Under the pieces are notes generated by a model. It was not told the origin of the DNA. It searched no databases and saw only the letters and a program-made list of their open reading frames with translations. Of a stretch of 64,000 bases of DNA, positions 41,848-51,228 are shown one piece after another (within the stretch, counting starts at the first letter, position 1; each line of letters opens with the position of its first letter). The stretch comes from HGM04593 sp045657945 (GTDB lineage Bacteria; Bacteroidota; Bacteroidia; Bacteroidales; Bacteroidaceae). A program made the position numbers and the translations under genes. Location of the stretch: NCBI GenBank assembly GCA_045657945.1, contig JAZOUB010000023.1, forward strand, positions 16,596 through 80,595, in the 5' to 3' direction.

Positions 41848-44800
41848 ATGAAGAAATTACTTTGTGCTTTGGCGCTGTCGTTGCCTCTTTGTGCAGCGGC
41901 CGATAATCCTCCTCTTATGGGCTGGAGTTCGTGGAATACCTATGGTTTCCAAATCAATGATTCTGTAATCCAGGCGCAGGCCGATGCCATGGTTGAGCTT
42001 GGTTTCAAGGAGTGTGGCTATAATCACATCAATATTGACGACGGTTTCTTTGGCGGCCGTGATGCAGAGGGCAATCTGCTCATTCACCCCGAGCGTTTTC
42101 CAAATGGTTTGCGCGGCCTTGTGGATTATATTCATGCCAAGGGCTTGAAGGCCGGTATTTATAGCGATGCCGGTCGCAATACATGTGCCTCTTATTGGGG
42201 CAAACCAAAGGATGAGATTGGCCGTGGCGTGGGCCTTTATGGTCACGATGCCGCCGATTTTGACCTCTATTTCAACCCAGACAAGCTCAATTTCGATTTT
42301 ATAAAGATTGACTATTGCGGTGCCGATGCCGGCAACAACGACGAGGGTCTTGACCTTGATGTGGAGCAGCGCTACAAGGAGATTGCTGCGGCAATCAAGG
42401 CTGTCGGTCGTGACGATATTACTTGGAACATCTGCCGTTGGGCCTTCCCCGGTACATGGGCGTGCGAGATTGCCGATTCGTGGCGCACAACCGAGGATAT
42501 ATACCTTGGTTGGGAGTCGGTAAAGAGCATCATCAACCAGAGCCTTTACCTGTCGGCTTATACAAGCTATGGCCGTTACAACGACATGGACATGCTTGAG
42601 GTTGGTCGCGGCTTGACCGAGGAGGAGGACAAGACCCACTTCGGTATGTGGTGTATAATGAGTTCTCCGTTGCTTATCGGTTGCGACATGAACGACATAA
42701 AGGGCAATGCGCTCGAACTGATGCAGAACAAGGAACTTATCGCACTCAATCAAAACACTCTTGGCTTGCAGGCATACGTTGTAAAGCGCGAGAATGGTGC
42801 CTATGTACTTGTAAAGGATGTGGAGGAGAAGTACGGCACAAAGCGTGCGGTGGCATTCTATAACCCTACAAATGCCTCTGTTGAAATGAGCATCGCATTC
42901 TCACAGCTTGACCTTGCCGGAAATGTCAAGGTTCGCGACCTGTTTGAGAAAAAGGATAAAGGTGTCTGTGAGGGCTCATATTCGGTAACCGTTCCTGCTC
43001 ACGGAACAAGAATATACAAACTTGAGGCAGATGAGCGCCTTGAGCGCAAGGTGTATGAGGCCGAGACCGCTTGGCTCACCGATTACCAGGAAATAAAGAA
43101 CAACGAGGTCTATGGCACTGCAATCTATTCCGAGAAGAACGGTTGCTCGGGCGGTGTGGCTGTGGGCTGGCTCGGTAACCGCGACAGCAATGACCTGCAG
43201 TGGCGCAATGTATATAGCAAGGAGGGTGGTGAATATACTCTGCGTGTCTATTTTGTGACCGGTGACAACCGTACAATGAAGTTGAGCGTTAATGGTGGTA
43301 CTCCAATGACATATACCGGCAATTCCGGTGGCTGGGGTACTGTAGGTTCTGCCGAGTTTGACGTTGTGCTCGAGAAGGGCGAGAATGTGGTGCGCCTTTT
43401 CAACGAGAGCGGATATATGGGCGACATTGACAAGATGGAAGTTGTGAACAAGAATGCCCCCGTTGTTACCGAGGATTATCCTATTGTCTTTGACAAGAGT
43501 CAGGGCTATACTCACGGCAGCCGTCGCCTGAACAGCGTTTCACTTGGCAGCCAGACATTGCAGTTGCCTACTCCTTTGAAAGTATATAGCAAGATTGACA
43601 GTCCAACTTTCTACGTAAAGGCTGGCGAGACCGTTACTCCTTCTTTCGGCTTTACAGGTACTTGGATGAACGGTTTCGTATATGTCGACCGCGGTCAGGA
43701 TGGTGCTTTCGAAGCAAAGTTGAATGCCGACGGTTCAATCCCTGCAAGTAGCGATATCATGGCATTCTCGTATGCTGAGCCTTCTTTGGGCTCGGGCACA
43801 GGCTATAACAGCAAGGGCGAGAGAGTTTCAAATACCAATGTGCTCAACCCACCGGCATTCACAGTGCCGGCCGACATGGCTCCCGGTTTCTACCGCATGC
43901 GTTACAAGGTTGACTGGGCTTCTATTGACCCTGCAGGCCGTGCCGAGGATGGCAACGGTATCATCAAGAATGGTGGTGCTATATGTGATGTGGTGCTGAA
44001 TATTCACAATGAGAACGGTGCGCTCGAGGTCGTTGCCGAGAATGGTGCCTTGCTTGCTGCCGATGGCTCCGCCTTGCCTGCAACTGTGGCATTCGGCGAG
44101 GCGCTTGTGCTTGCAGTAAATCCGGCCGAGGGTTATGTGCTCGATGCTGTAAAGGTTCTTCACGGCCACAACTTCGATGGCAATGAGTTGCTGCACGGTG
44201 TCAAGCAGTACAGTGAGGAGATTATTCCCGGAACACTTGTAAAGGACGGCAAGGTGACAATTCCTGCAGAATATATCGATGGTGATGTGGTGCTGACAGC
44301 CTCTTTTGTGCAGGCCGGCAACGGCCAGGGTGGCGATGGTTATGCGCTGTCGTTCGACAAGGATGCGCAAGTTCCCGGAGAACACAGATATTTAGTGTTG
44401 TTTAACAAAATGGATAATTCTCCCAGTGGCCCGGATACTTATAGAGAAGCATACCGCGTTGCTACCGATGAGGACCAAACTGGTTTTTATACGCTTGAAG
44501 GGACTCGGGAAATAGATGTAATAATAGAAAATTTTGCTGGTGAGGACATCAAGAATGTTTATATGTATATCGACCTCAACAACGACGGTAAATTCGTGGC
44601 TCTGCTTAATGAGGATGGTTTGCCGGCAATGTCGAGTGAACTCGTCGCATTCTCTTGTCATAATGGTATAGACAGCGAAGGAAATCCTGCTCAAAAGGGA
44701 ACAGTGGCAACCCTTCCTACCGTTGTTCTTGATGATGCGATACCTGCGGGTGTGTATCGTATGCGTCTAAAATTGGATACGGATAATATAAATCCTGGCG

Positions 44801-46134
44801 GTTCCGAGAACTTTGTAGCCGAAAATGGTCTTATCATAGATTATCTTATAAGTATAGTAGGCGATAAGAGGAAACTGACACTTCACACAGTTGATGGAAG
44901 TATAGACGGTGTGGATAATACAGCATTGCCTATGATGATTGAATATGATGAAATGATTACATATGTATTGCGCGGTGCTCCGGGATATAAGTGTAATAAG
45001 GTAATTGTGCGTCATGGATATAATCTTGATGGCGAGCAGTATGTGAACGGCAATCTTCAGTGGCGCGAGGTAGAGGAAAAAGTCAATGTCAATGCTAGGA
45101 ATCATCTTGTGCCTGCGTGGTGTCTCGATGGTGATGTGGCTTTGTTTGCCGAGTTTGAGCCCGAGGAGGGCAACGAGTGGCAGCTTGTCTTCAGTGACGA
45201 GTTCAATGCCGAGGATATGTCGCAGCCTGTCGATGAGAAGTGGATGCGCTGCCAGCGTTATGGCGCAACATGGAACCGTTGGCTCAGCGACAGCAAGGAG
45301 GTTATCTACTTGCAGGGAGGCGACCTTGTTGCCCGTGCAATACCTAACCCCGACATGGCGAGCGACCCTGTACCTATGATTACCGGCGGTATAAAGAGCA
45401 ACAACCGCTTCGGCTTTACATACGGTTATGTTGAGGCTCGCATCAAGTCCAACCCATGGACAGGTAACTTCCCTGCATTCTGGATGATACCCGAGGATCA
45501 GAGTGCCGGCTGGCCCGATTATGGCGAGATTGATATTTGGGAAACCATTGACTCGCAGGAGCGTTCATGGCACACCGTTCACAGCAACTGGACATACGAC
45601 CTTGGGCAGACCGGCAATCCAAAATCGAGCTTCAATGTCGCTACACCTCACGACCGCTATCACACCTATGGCCTCTTGTGGGACGAGACTTCGTTGACCT
45701 GGTATGTCGATGGCAAGGAGGTCGCAAGTTATAAAAAATCAACAAATCAGTCGCAGCTCAATCAGGGGCAGTGGCCGTTTGACAAGCATTTCTACTTGAT
45801 TCTAAACCAAAGCGTGGGCAACAATGCCTGGGCTGCCAATGCCGATATCACACACACCTATGAAACCCGTTTCGACTGGGTGCGCGTGTATCAGAAACCG
45901 GGTATGGAGAATACTGACGGCACTGTCGGTATTGTGAAGGTTGCAGATGGGGCTCTAGTGAATGTGCAGCCAGTAGAGGGTGGTGTGGCAGTGGCTGTAA
46001 GTGCACCTCGTCAGGTGGCTGTATACGATGTTGCAGGTCGTCTGGTAGCCGAGGCTTTTGTCAACGGAACCCATTGCTTTGCATTGCCACGTGGCGTATA
46101 TCTGGTAAATGATACAAAGGTGGTGGTGCGATAA
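41848..46134 (+). CDS. Multidomain secreted glycosidase: GH27 alpha-galactosidase fused to GH16, with T9SS-like tail
   Basis: 1428 residues from MKKLLCALALSL. The GH27 domain (about 20-390) has PPLMGWSSWNTYG, nucleophile Asp155 (FIKIDYCG) and acid/base Asp217 (SWRTTED). A CBM6/35-like beta-sandwich follows (about 400-545). Two alternations of a GEVED-like module (YRMRYKVDW, YRMRLKLDT) with a ~95-residue module follow (about 550-1105). The GH16 domain (about 1108-1350) has the catalytic Glu1227, Asp1229 and Glu1232 in GEIDIWE. A ~60-residue tail (VAVYDVAGRLVAEAF) resembles a T9SS sorting domain. It probably cleaves an exposed alpha-galactose and an internal beta-linkage of the same glycan. The substrate is not determined. 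Confidence 0.9.
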   Translation: MKKLLCALALSLPLCAAADNPPLMGWSSWNTYGFQINDSVIQAQADAMVELGFKECGYNHINIDDGFFGGRDAEGNLLIHPERFPNGLRGLVDYIHAKGLKAGIYSDAGRNTCASYWGKPKDEIGRGVGLYGHDAADFDLYFNPDKLNFDFIKIDYCGADAGNNDEGLDLDVEQRYKEIAAAIKAVGRDDITWNICRWAFPGTWACEIADSWRTTEDIYLGWESVKSIINQSLYLSAYTSYGRYNDMDMLEVGRGLTEEEDKTHFGMWCIMSSPLLIGCDMNDIKGNALELMQNKELIALNQNTLGLQAYVVKRENGAYVLVKDVEEKYGTKRAVAFYNPTNASVEMSIAFSQLDLAGNVKVRDLFEKKDKGVCEGSYSVTVPAHGTRIYKLEADERLERKVYEAETAWLTDYQEIKNNEVYGTAIYSEKNGCSGGVAVGWLGNRDSNDLQWRNVYSKEGGEYTLRVYFVTGDNRTMKLSVNGGTPMTYTGNSGGWGTVGSAEFDVVLEKGENVVRLFNESGYMGDIDKMEVVNKNAPVVTEDYPIVFDKSQGYTHGSRRLNSVSLGSQTLQLPTPLKVYSKIDSPTFYVKAGETVTPSFGFTGTWMNGFVYVDRGQDGAFEAKLNADGSIPASSDIMAFSYAEPSLGSGTGYNSKGERVSNTNVLNPPAFTVPADMAPGFYRMRYKVDWASIDPAGRAEDGNGIIKNGGAICDVVLNIHNENGALEVVAENGALLAADGSALPATVAFGEALVLAVNPAEGYVLDAVKVLHGHNFDGNELLHGVKQYSEEIIPGTLVKDGKVTIPAEYIDGDVVLTASFVQAGNGQGGDGYALSFDKDAQVPGEHRYLVLFNKMDNSPSGPDTYREAYRVATDEDQTGFYTLEGTREIDVIIENFAGEDIKNVYMYIDLNNDGKFVALLNEDGLPAMSSELVAFSCHNGIDSEGNPAQKGTVATLPTVVLDDAIPAGVYRMRLKLDTDNINPGGSENFVAENGLIIDYLISIVGDKRKLTLHTVDGSIDGVDNTALPMMIEYDEMITYVLRGAPGYKCNKVIVRHGYNLDGEQYVNGNLQWREVEEKVNVNARNHLVPAWCLDGDVALFAEFEPEEGNEWQLVFSDEFNAEDMSQPVDEKWMRCQRYGATWNRWLSDSKEVIYLQGGDLVARAIPNPDMASDPVPMITGGIKSNNRFGFTYGYVEARIKSNPWTGNFPAFWMIPEDQSAGWPDYGEIDIWETIDSQERSWHTVHSNWTYDLGQTGNPKSSFNVATPHDRYHTYGLLWDETSLTWYVDGKEVASYKKSTNQSQLNQGQWPFDKHFYLILNQSVGNNAWAANADITHTYETRFDWVRVYQKPGMENTDGTVGIVKVADGALVNVQPVEGGVAVAVSAPRQVAVYDVAGRLVAEAFVNGTHCFALPRGVYLVNDTKVVVR

Positions 46135-46204
46135 CCACCGCCTTTGTGCAGTACATATTTTTGGATTATTTTAGTTTTAGTAACTAATAATGCCAAATTT
46201 ATGG

Positions 46205-46235
46205 TTGTATTTTCTGCCGAAAAACACTATCTTTG
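46205..46235 (+). promoter_or_regulatory. Promoter for bamD-rpoZ-DUF4293
   Basis: TTG (46205-46207), 20 nt, TATCTTTG (46228-46235), 64 bp before bamD. Confidence 0.78.
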
Positions 46236-46299
46236 CAAAAATTTTTGATAAACTCGTTTAGTGTGCGCTGTTGTGGGCGTCCATAATTGACCTTTTAAG

Positions 46300-47115
46300 A
46301 TGAAGAAGACAATATACATACTGCTTTTACTTGTGCTTGCATTGACATCTTGCGACACCTATAACAAGGTGTTCAAGTCCAATGACTATGATTACAGGTA
46401 TGAGACCGCCAAGGCATATTATCTTGACGGCAAGTATGTCAAGGCTGCAGAGCTCTTGGAGTCTATGGTGACAATGCTCAAGGGTGGCGACAAAGCCGAG
46501 GAGTCTTTGATTCTGCTAGCACGATGCTATTACGAGTCGAAGGACTATGAGACTGCGTCGCAGTATTTCAAGGTGCACTACTCGAACTACCCTCGCGGAG
46601 AGTTCGCCGAGTATTCACGTTTCTATTCGGGCAAGTCACTCTTTATGGGTATTCCCGAGCCGGAGCTTGACCAGTCGAATACCTACGCCGCAATCAATGA
46701 ATTGCAAATCTTCATGGAGTATTATCCACATAGCAAGTATAATGACGAGGCTATGGACATGATAATGAAGATGCACGATGTGCTTGTCAAGAAGATGTAC
46801 CTCTCGGCAAAACTCTACTATGATTTGGGTGATTTGGCCTACATCGGCAACAACTATCAGGCGTGTGTGGTTACTGCAAAGAATGCTTTGAAGGACTATC
46901 CTCATACAAACCTGCGCGAGGATCTGTCAATCCTCATCCTCAGGGCAAAATACCAGATGGCACACAAGAGTATCGAGTCAAAGAAACTGGAACGTTATCG
47001 TGATACTATTGACGAATATTATGCTTTCAAGACCGAGTTTCCCGATAGCAAGTATATTAGTGAAGCCGACAAGTTCTACAAGGAGGCGATAAAATTTGTA
47101 AAGGTAAAGGAATAA
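46300..47115 (+). CDS. bamD: Outer membrane protein assembly factor BamD
   Basis: 271 residues. A lipoprotein signal (IYILLLLVLALTSCDTY) is followed by TPR-like helical hairpins: YETAKAYYLDGKYVKAAELLE, LARCYYESKDYETASQYFKVH, AINELQIFMEYYPHSKYNDEA and AYIGNNYQACVVTAKNAL. BamD bridges BamA and substrates in the beta-barrel assembly machine at the periplasmic face of the outer membrane. Gene order bamD, rpoZ, DUF4293 is typical of Bacteroidales. rpoZ follows after 20 bp. Confidence 0.93.
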   Translation: MKKTIYILLLLVLALTSCDTYNKVFKSNDYDYRYETAKAYYLDGKYVKAAELLESMVTMLKGGDKAEESLILLARCYYESKDYETASQYFKVHYSNYPRGEFAEYSRFYSGKSLFMGIPEPELDQSNTYAAINELQIFMEYYPHSKYNDEAMDMIMKMHDVLVKKMYLSAKLYYDLGDLAYIGNNYQACVVTAKNALKDYPHTNLREDLSILILRAKYQMAHKSIESKKLERYRDTIDEYYAFKTEFPDSKYISEADKFYKEAIKFVKVKE

Positions 47116-47135
47116 TAATATAATAATAAGATAAA

Positions 47136-47474
47136 ATGGATTACAAGAAAACAAATGCTCCAACAAACACTGTCACACGCGACATGGCAGATTTTGTAAA
47201 TGAAACAGGTAATGTCTATGAGTCGGTTGCAATTATCGGAAAGCGTTCCAACCAGATTGCAGCGGAGATGAAAGAGGAGTTGCTGAAGAAATTGAACGAG
47301 TTCTCATCGTCAACAGACAACCTTGAGGAGCAATTCGAGAACCACGAGCAGATTGAGATTTCACGTTACTATGAGAGACTTCCAAAGCCAACTCTTATTG
47401 CAGCACAGGAATTCCTTGATGACAAAATCTACTTCCGCGATCCTTCTAAGGAGGCTGCAAGCGAGGAAGCTTAA
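47136..47474 (+). CDS. rpoZ: RNA polymerase omega subunit (Bacteroidota type)
   Basis: 112 residues. NTVTRDMADFVNETGNVYES, then VAIIGKRSNQIAAEMKEEL, matches the RpoZ/Rpb6-like proteins of Bacteroidota. These differ from proteobacterial omega but keep the helical core that wraps the beta' C-terminus. The C-terminal half (NLEEQFENHEQIEISRYYER) is acidic and family-typical. It sits between bamD and the DUF4293 gene in one operon. Confidence 0.88.
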   Translation: MDYKKTNAPTNTVTRDMADFVNETGNVYESVAIIGKRSNQIAAEMKEELLKKLNEFSSSTDNLEEQFENHEQIEISRYYERLPKPTLIAAQEFLDDKIYFRDPSKEAASEEA

Positions 47475-47493
47475 TTAGCAAATTTTCGTTATT

Positions 47494-47964
47494 ATGAAAT
47501 TCCGCTTCTATCAGTTGATGCTTGTTGCATCGCTGGTGCTTACAATCCTTGCAATGTTTGATTCTGTTGTCTCATTCAGCGAGTCGGACGGTGCGGTGTC
47601 GGTAATGTCAAACTTCAAATATGAGCAGCTTGCGACCGGCGATGTATCAAGGTCTGTCATGGCACTTGGAATATTGTTGATATTTACAGCTGTTGTAAAC
47701 GTTCTGGGTCTGTTCCTCTCGTTTTACACCAATTTCGAGATGCAGAAGAGGGTAACAATATTGACAATGCTTCTGCATGCAGGATATTACGTGTTGTTCC
47801 TGGTTTATACATTGATACTCACTGATGGTGCTTCTATGGATGTCAAGTCGCCAATGCTCTATCCGTTCATTGCTTTGACATTGAACCTCTTGGCATTCCT
47901 TTTGATTCGCCGTTGCGAGGCAAAGATTATTGCCAAGGCACTTGGTTTCCGTTTGAGAGACTGA
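47494..47964 (+). CDS. DUF4293 family membrane protein
   Basis: 156 residues with four predicted transmembrane segments: LMLVASLVLTILAMF, ALGILLIFTAVVNVLGLFL, MLLHAGYYVLFLVYTLIL and LYPFIALTLNLLAFLLI. The C-terminus is basic (RRCEAKIIAKALGFRLRD). It is a member of the Bacteroidota DUF4293 family, of unknown function. It is the third gene after bamD and rpoZ, and a terminator follows at 47986. Confidence 0.85.
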   Translation: MKFRFYQLMLVASLVLTILAMFDSVVSFSESDGAVSVMSNFKYEQLATGDVSRSVMALGILLIFTAVVNVLGLFLSFYTNFEMQKRVTILTMLLHAGYYVLFLVYTLILTDGASMDVKSPMLYPFIALTLNLLAFLLIRRCEAKIIAKALGFRLRD

Positions 47965-47985
47965 TAACAAGAAAATATAAACAAT

Positions 47986-48025
47986 AAATCCGCATCCTAT
48001 GGGATGCGGATTTGTTGTTTGTTCA
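47986..48025 (+). terminator. Terminator after DUF4293 gene
   Basis: A 12-bp perfect stem (47986-47997 with 48002-48013) with a 4-nt loop, then GTTGTTTGTT. Confidence 0.82.
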
Positions 48026-48838
48026 TTATGTGTTACTGAAAAAGCGGGCTCAGTAGCAAAAAGGTGTGGGTAATTATTGGATTTCTATTCTCTTGATAGT
48101 TTTTACGCTTAATCGGTTATCTTATATTCTTTTTGTAGTCTTGCTTTCTGTACTTTTTAAAAAAAAGTACCAAAAACGGGGCAGTCGTGTACGGCATTCG
48201 GTGCTTAAAAGTTGACAACACCGCCTTTCCGCATCCCGTGCGGTGCAAACTATGTCTGCACTACGCACGACTAACTGCTGGCGGTATTGTCGATTTGCTT
48301 TGCAAATTCAAGAGTTGCTTTGCAACATCTTTCAGTCGGTTCACACCTCGCCACTCGCAGCTTGTCGCAATGCTTGGGGCGGCAAGAACTCGCTACGCTC
48401 AAACATCATGCCACCTGCTTCCAAGCATTGCTCGGCTGCTCACTGTGCCTCCCAACGCTGCCCTTCCGCCCTTGGCGGGAGATTACCTTTACAATGAATA
48501 GTCGCATAATTCGCGAACTTTACTGCGTAAAACGGTAATGTAAAAGAAAACCGGCACCGTTAAAGGACACAACTTGAAGCCTGTTGATTTTTGGATTAAG
48601 TGAGAGGATAATTCTTGCCAACGAGCGGGTGGAAACTTGTTTACACGCACTGCGAGTGCAGCAGAATTTGCAGGAAGTGAATGTTCGCCCGTTAGTTAGG
48701 TGCTCGTCTTTAGCGAGTGGCTAACTGAAGGAGTTCCGCACCGCCTCTCGCTCCTACAGTTGCAATTCTCATCTCCCTCCGCTTCGCTCGTCTCTCTTAC
48801 AACATAGGAGGGAGTGTTGTTTTTCGGTTGGGCTTATA
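48026..48838. repeat. Hairpin-rich non-coding region, no gene seen
   Basis: About 810 bp without a credible gene. It holds GTACTTTTTAAAAAAAAGTAC (48150-48170) and GATTTGC/GCAAATC-type and GTTGC/GCAAC small hairpins near 48290-48330. A 10-bp inverted repeat CAATGCTTGG/CCAAGCATTG (48368-48377, 48421-48430) and an AGTTAG/CTAACT hairpin near 48694-48732 follow. An open frame at 48187-48501 has Cys/Arg/Leu-rich, low-complexity translation and is dismissed. It looks like decayed or stacked intergenic repeats. Confidence 0.6.
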
Positions 48839-48843
48839 AAAAA

Positions 48844-48866
48844 CAAGCGCCCGGGTAGGGCGCTTG
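48844..48866 (-). terminator. Terminator after GH20 gene
   Basis: A 9-bp perfect GC-rich stem (48844-48852 with 48858-48866). On the minus strand it is followed by TTTTTTATAAG. It lies 27 bp past the GH20 stop codon. Confidence 0.85.
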
Positions 48867-48892
48867 GATAATGGTATTTGGGAGTTGCTCAA

Positions 48893-51208
48893 TCAATAAA
48901 CTTCCAACTCATCCACAAAGATGAATGCCGGGTAACCCACTGCGGGGTGCCATGCCGGCATGTCGCGGTCCGACAGCACCTTTATCTTTATGTAGCGTGC
49001 CTTCACTGGCTCGAACTCAACCTTGTGCTCGTAGATTCTGTTCTCGTCCTCGGCTGTGAGGTCGGGGTATTCCTGGTCAAAGACGGTGGTGTAGTTCTCG
49101 CCGTCGTTTGATACCCACACTGTTATGCCAAGTAAATCGAATACCCAGTCGCCTTTGTCGACACTGGTGTTGAACGATACGCAGCTGATTTCCTCCTCCT
49201 GCTTCAGGTCAATCACAGCCTCAAGGTCGGTGAGGCAAAATCCCAACCAACGGCCTGTGCGGTAGTTGGGTGTGCCTTTGAGTCCATCTACAAGTGTGAT
49301 GGCGCCTTTGAATGTGTAGTTCTCGTGGATGGGCTGCAAAAGGGTGATAGGCTTTGCTGTTGCTTTGTTGAAGTAAATCTCCTCGGTCAAGGTTCTTGTC
49401 TCGCCACGCTCGCCAATGCCTTTGGCCTTGAATGTACATGCCTTGTTGAACTCAACGGGTGCGGTGTAGAGCGTAGATGCAGTTGTTGGCTCGCTGCCGT
49501 CAAGTGTGTAATAGATTGGAGTGTCGTCCATAACGCGCAAGGTGGCAACTATTACGCCACGCTCGGTGTCGGCGCTGAACTCGGGCTCAATGTCAAGGAT
49601 GTGCTTTGCATAGTTGTAGCCGTTGGCATCGTATATCTTGAACAATGGAACCAGGCGCTGTCTGAAGTCGGCAAAATCCTTCTTCTCGGGCTTGCACCAC
49701 TGTACCTCGCAGAGTGCCGCCATACGAGGCAACTCCATGTACTCTACATGGCTGAATGTTGGCACATACTCGCTCCACAGGTTTGCCTGCACGCCAATGA
49801 TGTGTTTCTGCTCCTCGGGTGTGAGCGACTCGTCCATAGGCTCAAAACTATATACCTTCTCAACTGGTACATAACCGCCGATTGCCAAAGGCTCGTCATC
49901 GGTGTATGTTGTCTGGTAGTAGTCGAAGTACATGAAACTTGTTGGTGACATGATGCAGTCGTGTCCCTGCTTTGCAGCCTCAATACCGCCCTCAATTCCA
50001 CGCCATGAGTGTACTGTGGCATTTGGTGCAAGGCCGCCTTCGAGAATCTCGTCCCAGCCGATAATCTGGCGTCCCTTGCCGTTGAGGAACTTCTCGGCAT
50101 GGTTTATGACGAAACTCTGCAGGTACATCTCGGCACTGTGCTTCTCGTCGCCCTTGATGCCGAGTTCCTTTATGCGTGCCTGGCATTTGGGGCACTGCTC
50201 CCACTGTGTCTTGGGGCACTCGTCGCCGCCAATGTGTATGTATTCCGATGGGAACACCTCAATTACCTCGCTCAGCACATCCTCAATGAATGCGAGTGTG
50301 GCATCGTTGCCGGCGCAAAGCACATTGTCCGATACTCCCCACATCTTCCATACCTCGTAAGGACCACCGGTGCAGCCGTACTCGGGATACGCTGCAAGAG
50401 CAGCCTGCATGTGTCCGGGAAGGTCAATCTCAGGGATGACGGTGATGTGACGCTCTGCCGCGTATGCAATAATCTCCTTGCAATCCTCCTGTGTGTAGAA
50501 GAACGGGCCGTAGTGCTGTCCGTCATACTCGCCGCTGTTGCGACCGATAACTGTCTCGTCGCGCTCTGCGGCAATTGTGGTCAGTTTGGGATATTTCTTT
50601 ATCTCGATGCGCCAGCCCTGGTCGTCGGTCAGGTGCCAGTGGAAACGGTTCAGGTTGTGCAGCGCAAGCATGTCGATGAAACGCTTGATGGAATCTTTGG
50701 TAAAGTAGTGACGCGATACATCAAGGTGTGCACCACGATAGGCGAAGCGTGGATAGTCCACGATTGTCACTGCCGGCAACTCTACTTTTTCTGCCGCTGC
50801 AACGGGCAGGGATTTGCGCAGTGTCTGTATGCCATAGAATACTCCGGCTGCCGTGGGCGATGTAATAACGATGCCCTTCTCGGTTACAGCAAGGTTGTAG
50901 CCCTCCTTGTTTTCAACAGTGTTTCCAATGGCAAGGTTTATTGCATTCTCCTTGCTCTTCTTGCTCTTTACTATCTTCAATTCCAGGCCGGTGCTCTCCT
51001 TAATATACTGGGCAAGCAGCTGGGCATTGCGCTTCATTGTCTTGTCGCCGTTGTAGGCAATGACCGTCTTGCCGCTGAGTTCAAAGCAGCCTTCATTCTC
51101 CAATGTTATCTCCTGGGGTAGTGGGACAACGTTGTAGTCGGCTTTTTGTGCCGTCGCTGTAAGCAGGACGCTGCAGAACAGCAACAGTGTCGAAAATACT
51201 CTTTTCAT
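48893..51208 (-). CDS. GH20 beta-N-acetylhexosaminidase
   Basis: 771 residues with a Sec signal peptide (MKRVFSTLLLFCSVLLTATA). An N-terminal GH20b domain (about 25-150) precedes the TIM barrel (about 153-500) with catalytic Asp329-Glu330 in HIGGDECPKTQWEQ and FHWHLTDDQGW. After it come a chitobiase-type C-terminal domain (DDTPIYYTLDGSEPT) and a final F5/8-type-C/discoidin-like domain (about 630-771, KARYIKIKVLSDRD). It releases terminal beta-linked GlcNAc or GalNAc from glycans in the periplasm or outside. It starts 20 bp after the FKBP gene stop and is cotranscribed. Confidence 0.94.
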   Translation of the reverse strand: MKRVFSTLLLFCSVLLTATAQKADYNVVPLPQEITLENEGCFELSGKTVIAYNGDKTMKRNAQLLAQYIKESTGLELKIVKSKKSKENAINLAIGNTVENKEGYNLAVTEKGIVITSPTAAGVFYGIQTLRKSLPVAAAEKVELPAVTIVDYPRFAYRGAHLDVSRHYFTKDSIKRFIDMLALHNLNRFHWHLTDDQGWRIEIKKYPKLTTIAAERDETVIGRNSGEYDGQHYGPFFYTQEDCKEIIAYAAERHITVIPEIDLPGHMQAALAAYPEYGCTGGPYEVWKMWGVSDNVLCAGNDATLAFIEDVLSEVIEVFPSEYIHIGGDECPKTQWEQCPKCQARIKELGIKGDEKHSAEMYLQSFVINHAEKFLNGKGRQIIGWDEILEGGLAPNATVHSWRGIEGGIEAAKQGHDCIMSPTSFMYFDYYQTTYTDDEPLAIGGYVPVEKVYSFEPMDESLTPEEQKHIIGVQANLWSEYVPTFSHVEYMELPRMAALCEVQWCKPEKKDFADFRQRLVPLFKIYDANGYNYAKHILDIEPEFSADTERGVIVATLRVMDDTPIYYTLDGSEPTTASTLYTAPVEFNKACTFKAKGIGERGETRTLTEEIYFNKATAKPITLLQPIHENYTFKGAITLVDGLKGTPNYRTGRWLGFCLTDLEAVIDLKQEEEISCVSFNTSVDKGDWVFDLLGITVWVSNDGENYTTVFDQEYPDLTAEDENRIYEHKVEFEPVKARYIKIKVLSDRDMPAWHPAVGYPAFIFVDELEVY

Positions 51209-51228
51209 GGTTCTCTTTGTTATTATGG

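Noticed and set aside
48187..48501. 104-codon open frame in the gene desert
   Set aside because: Cys/Arg/Leu-rich translation without domain, and hairpin repeats run through it; two other frames are open over the same stretch.
50009..51121. 370-codon plus-strand frame
   Set aside because: It is antisense to the well-supported GH20 gene; Cys/Val/Leu-rich translation is typical of a shadow frame.
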